In this document: positions 63,376 through 64,000 of the stretch, piece after piece
How the letters are laid out: each line of letters opens with the position of its first letter
Position numbering within the stretch: the stretch's first letter is position 1
NCBI GenBank assembly: GCA_963771305.1
Contig: CAVYTS010000021.1
Location: 124,001 to 188,000 of the forward strand
Reading direction: 5' to 3'
From: CAJCIT01 sp963771305
GTDB taxonomy: Bacteria > Acidobacteriota > Terriglobia > Bryobacterales > Bryobacteraceae
DNA: 64,000 bases
Notes under the pieces: model-generated
Database searches by the model: none
The model's input: the letters and a program-made list of their open reading frames with translations, nothing else
What the model was told of the DNA's origin: nothing
Program-made: the position numbers and the translations under genes

Positions 63376-63720
63376 ATGAAGCATGTCCGGGCACTCAACC
63401 AAAAGGCGCGCCGAATCGAAGAGCAGGCCTCGATTCAATCTGCAGACGTGGTAGCCCTTCAACAGGGACCGTCGGCGCCGTCCCATAAGCCACACGTCCC
63501 TCTGGGATGCACGCTTGTCTTCTCGCCAGGATGGGAAGTCGACTCCGCGGGAGGGACCGCTGGCCTCTGCCAACCGATCGAACGCGATATCTACGATTGC
63601 TACATCACCTGTTACTGGCCCGCGCAGGTGCCCGATTACATCAATAATGCGCCCGATTGGACCAGCAAGTGTGCTTCCGCAACCAAGGATTGGCGCAACA
63701 TTGACCTGGTGTTCCCATAG
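63376..63720 (+). CDS. qhpC: Quinohemoprotein amine dehydrogenase gamma subunit (CTQ-bearing)
   Basis: A 114-residue precursor. Residues 1-38 form a charged leader without a hydrophobic signal peptide. The catalytic part reads PLGCTLVFSPGWEVDSAGG and CQPIERDIYDCYITCYWPAQ. Spacing matches the Paracoccus enzyme exactly with an offset of 38: C45-E54, C65-D71 and C79-D87 for the three thioether bonds, and C75-W81 for cysteine tryptophylquinone. A further Cys99 is extra. The radical-SAM enzyme QhpD installs the thioethers in this family. The gene is 82 bp after alpha and 22 bp before beta. Confidence 0.95.
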   Translation: MKHVRALNQKARRIEEQASIQSADVVALQQGPSAPSHKPHVPLGCTLVFSPGWEVDSAGGTAGLCQPIERDIYDCYITCYWPAQVPDYINNAPDWTSKCASATKDWRNIDLVFP

Positions 63721-63742
63721 AAGGCAGCCGAAGAAACGGTTC

Positions 63743-64000
63743 ATGAATAAGCTGACTGCCTTACTAACATTTGCCGCGATGTGTATGCTTCAGACCGCGG
63801 TTGCTGCTACACCAGCCGCGCCATCGACCGGCGCGAGAGGATTGCTGTACGTGGGCGCATGGCCGCACACGGTGATCGTGATCGATGAAGCGACGGAAAA
63901 GGTGCTGGACCGTATTGATCTGAAGACCTACGTTCCCGCATCGCTCACCTTATCGCGTAACCGAAAAACGCTAGTGGTGACCACCGTCAAGCATGGCGGC
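63743..64000 (+). CDS. qhpB: Quinohemoprotein amine dehydrogenase beta subunit, N-terminal part
   Basis: The window ends inside this gene; 86 codons are visible. A signal peptide (MNKLTALLTFAAMCMLQTAV, cleavage near AVAA) is followed by the first blade of a beta-propeller: GLLYVGAWPHTVIVIDEATE, KVLDRIDLKTYVPASLTLS, RNRKTLVVTTVKHGG. QHNDH beta is a seven-bladed propeller of about 340-380 residues that holds gamma. Identification rests on this blade pattern plus position after gamma. Confidence 0.85.
   Translation, partial: MNKLTALLTFAAMCMLQTAVAATPAAPSTGARGLLYVGAWPHTVIVIDEATEKVLDRIDLKTYVPASLTLSRNRKTLVVTTVKHGG

Noticed and set aside
1..64000. tRNA, rRNA, CRISPR array, transposase or phage genes
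   Set aside because: Scanning for T-loop-like GTTCGANTC, rRNA-like blocks, regularly spaced repeats and DDE/integrase motifs gave only hits inside clear coding regions.

Overview
The window (about 60% G+C, no rRNA, tRNA, CRISPR array or transposase seen) looks like chromosomal DNA of an Acidobacteriota, most likely of the Solibacter/Bryobacter type. Signs are a PadR regulator beside an ADOP-type FtsX/MacB permease remnant, a very large Asp-box (sortilin/BNR) secreted protein, two DUF3500 genes, PEP-CTERM sorting tails, and a Gram-negative LPS-core gene (hldD). The taxonomic call is inference from gene content.

Layout. 1-5.7 kb: end of a GDT1/TMEM165 cation transporter gene, a 1118-aa Asp-box protein, a decayed DUF3467 gene, an alpha/beta hydrolase and a GNAT acetyltransferase. 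5.8-12 kb: phosphoketolase, tandem UspA protein, FUSC-like membrane protein, PPK2 polyphosphate kinase and a DUF389 membrane protein. 12-17.4 kb: LacI regulator, CYTH-like protein and two secreted proteins, one with YTG/TG repeats and a Gly-rich tail. 17.7-24 kb: SpoIIAA-like protein, a 1540-aa hybrid histidine kinase and a REC-PP2C phosphatase. 24-31.5 kb: CHRD/PEP-CTERM remnant, ceramidase-like protein, DUF3500, HupE/UreJ-like protein, a frameshifted second DUF3500, PadR, and a deleted ADOP permease pseudogene. 31.8-40.7 kb: a redox block. A Mo-cofactor-fold protein without cysteine converges on a META/DUF4377 protein that ends the reverse-strand operon FAD/Fe-S oxidoreductase - korA - korB (both kor genes frameshifted). 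Divergent from that operon is the proton-translocating transhydrogenase pntAA-pntAB-pntB.

40.9-47 kb: GYD protein, a new 59-codon ORF coupled to an Fsr-like MFS exporter, APC permease, a frameshifted PEP-CTERM protein and an Ig/HEAT secreted protein. 47.4-51.8 kb: aromatic amino-acid operon trpB-trpA-aroQ-aroF-tyrA. 51.8-61.4 kb: Crp/Fnr regulator, glycosyltransferase, Nramp-UspA fusion, hldD, TPR protein, RhaM-like mutarotase, YpfJ-type metallopeptidase and a membrane-anchored PLC-like phosphodiesterase. 61.5-64 kb: quinohemoprotein amine dehydrogenase genes alpha, gamma and (cut by the window end) beta, with all crosslink residues of gamma present but no qhpD between alpha and gamma.

Themes. 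The phosphoketolase, PPK2 and Usp genes suggest acetyl-phosphate/polyphosphate and stress physiology. The kor/FAD block and pnt would exchange electrons among 2-oxo acids, ferredoxin and NAD(P)H. Broken genes cluster at 3.8-4.4, 24.0-24.3, 28.4-36 and 44.4-47 kb, and most breaks are single-base insertions. Very long ORFs elsewhere are intact, so these may be true pseudogenes or localised sequence errors; raw reads would decide.
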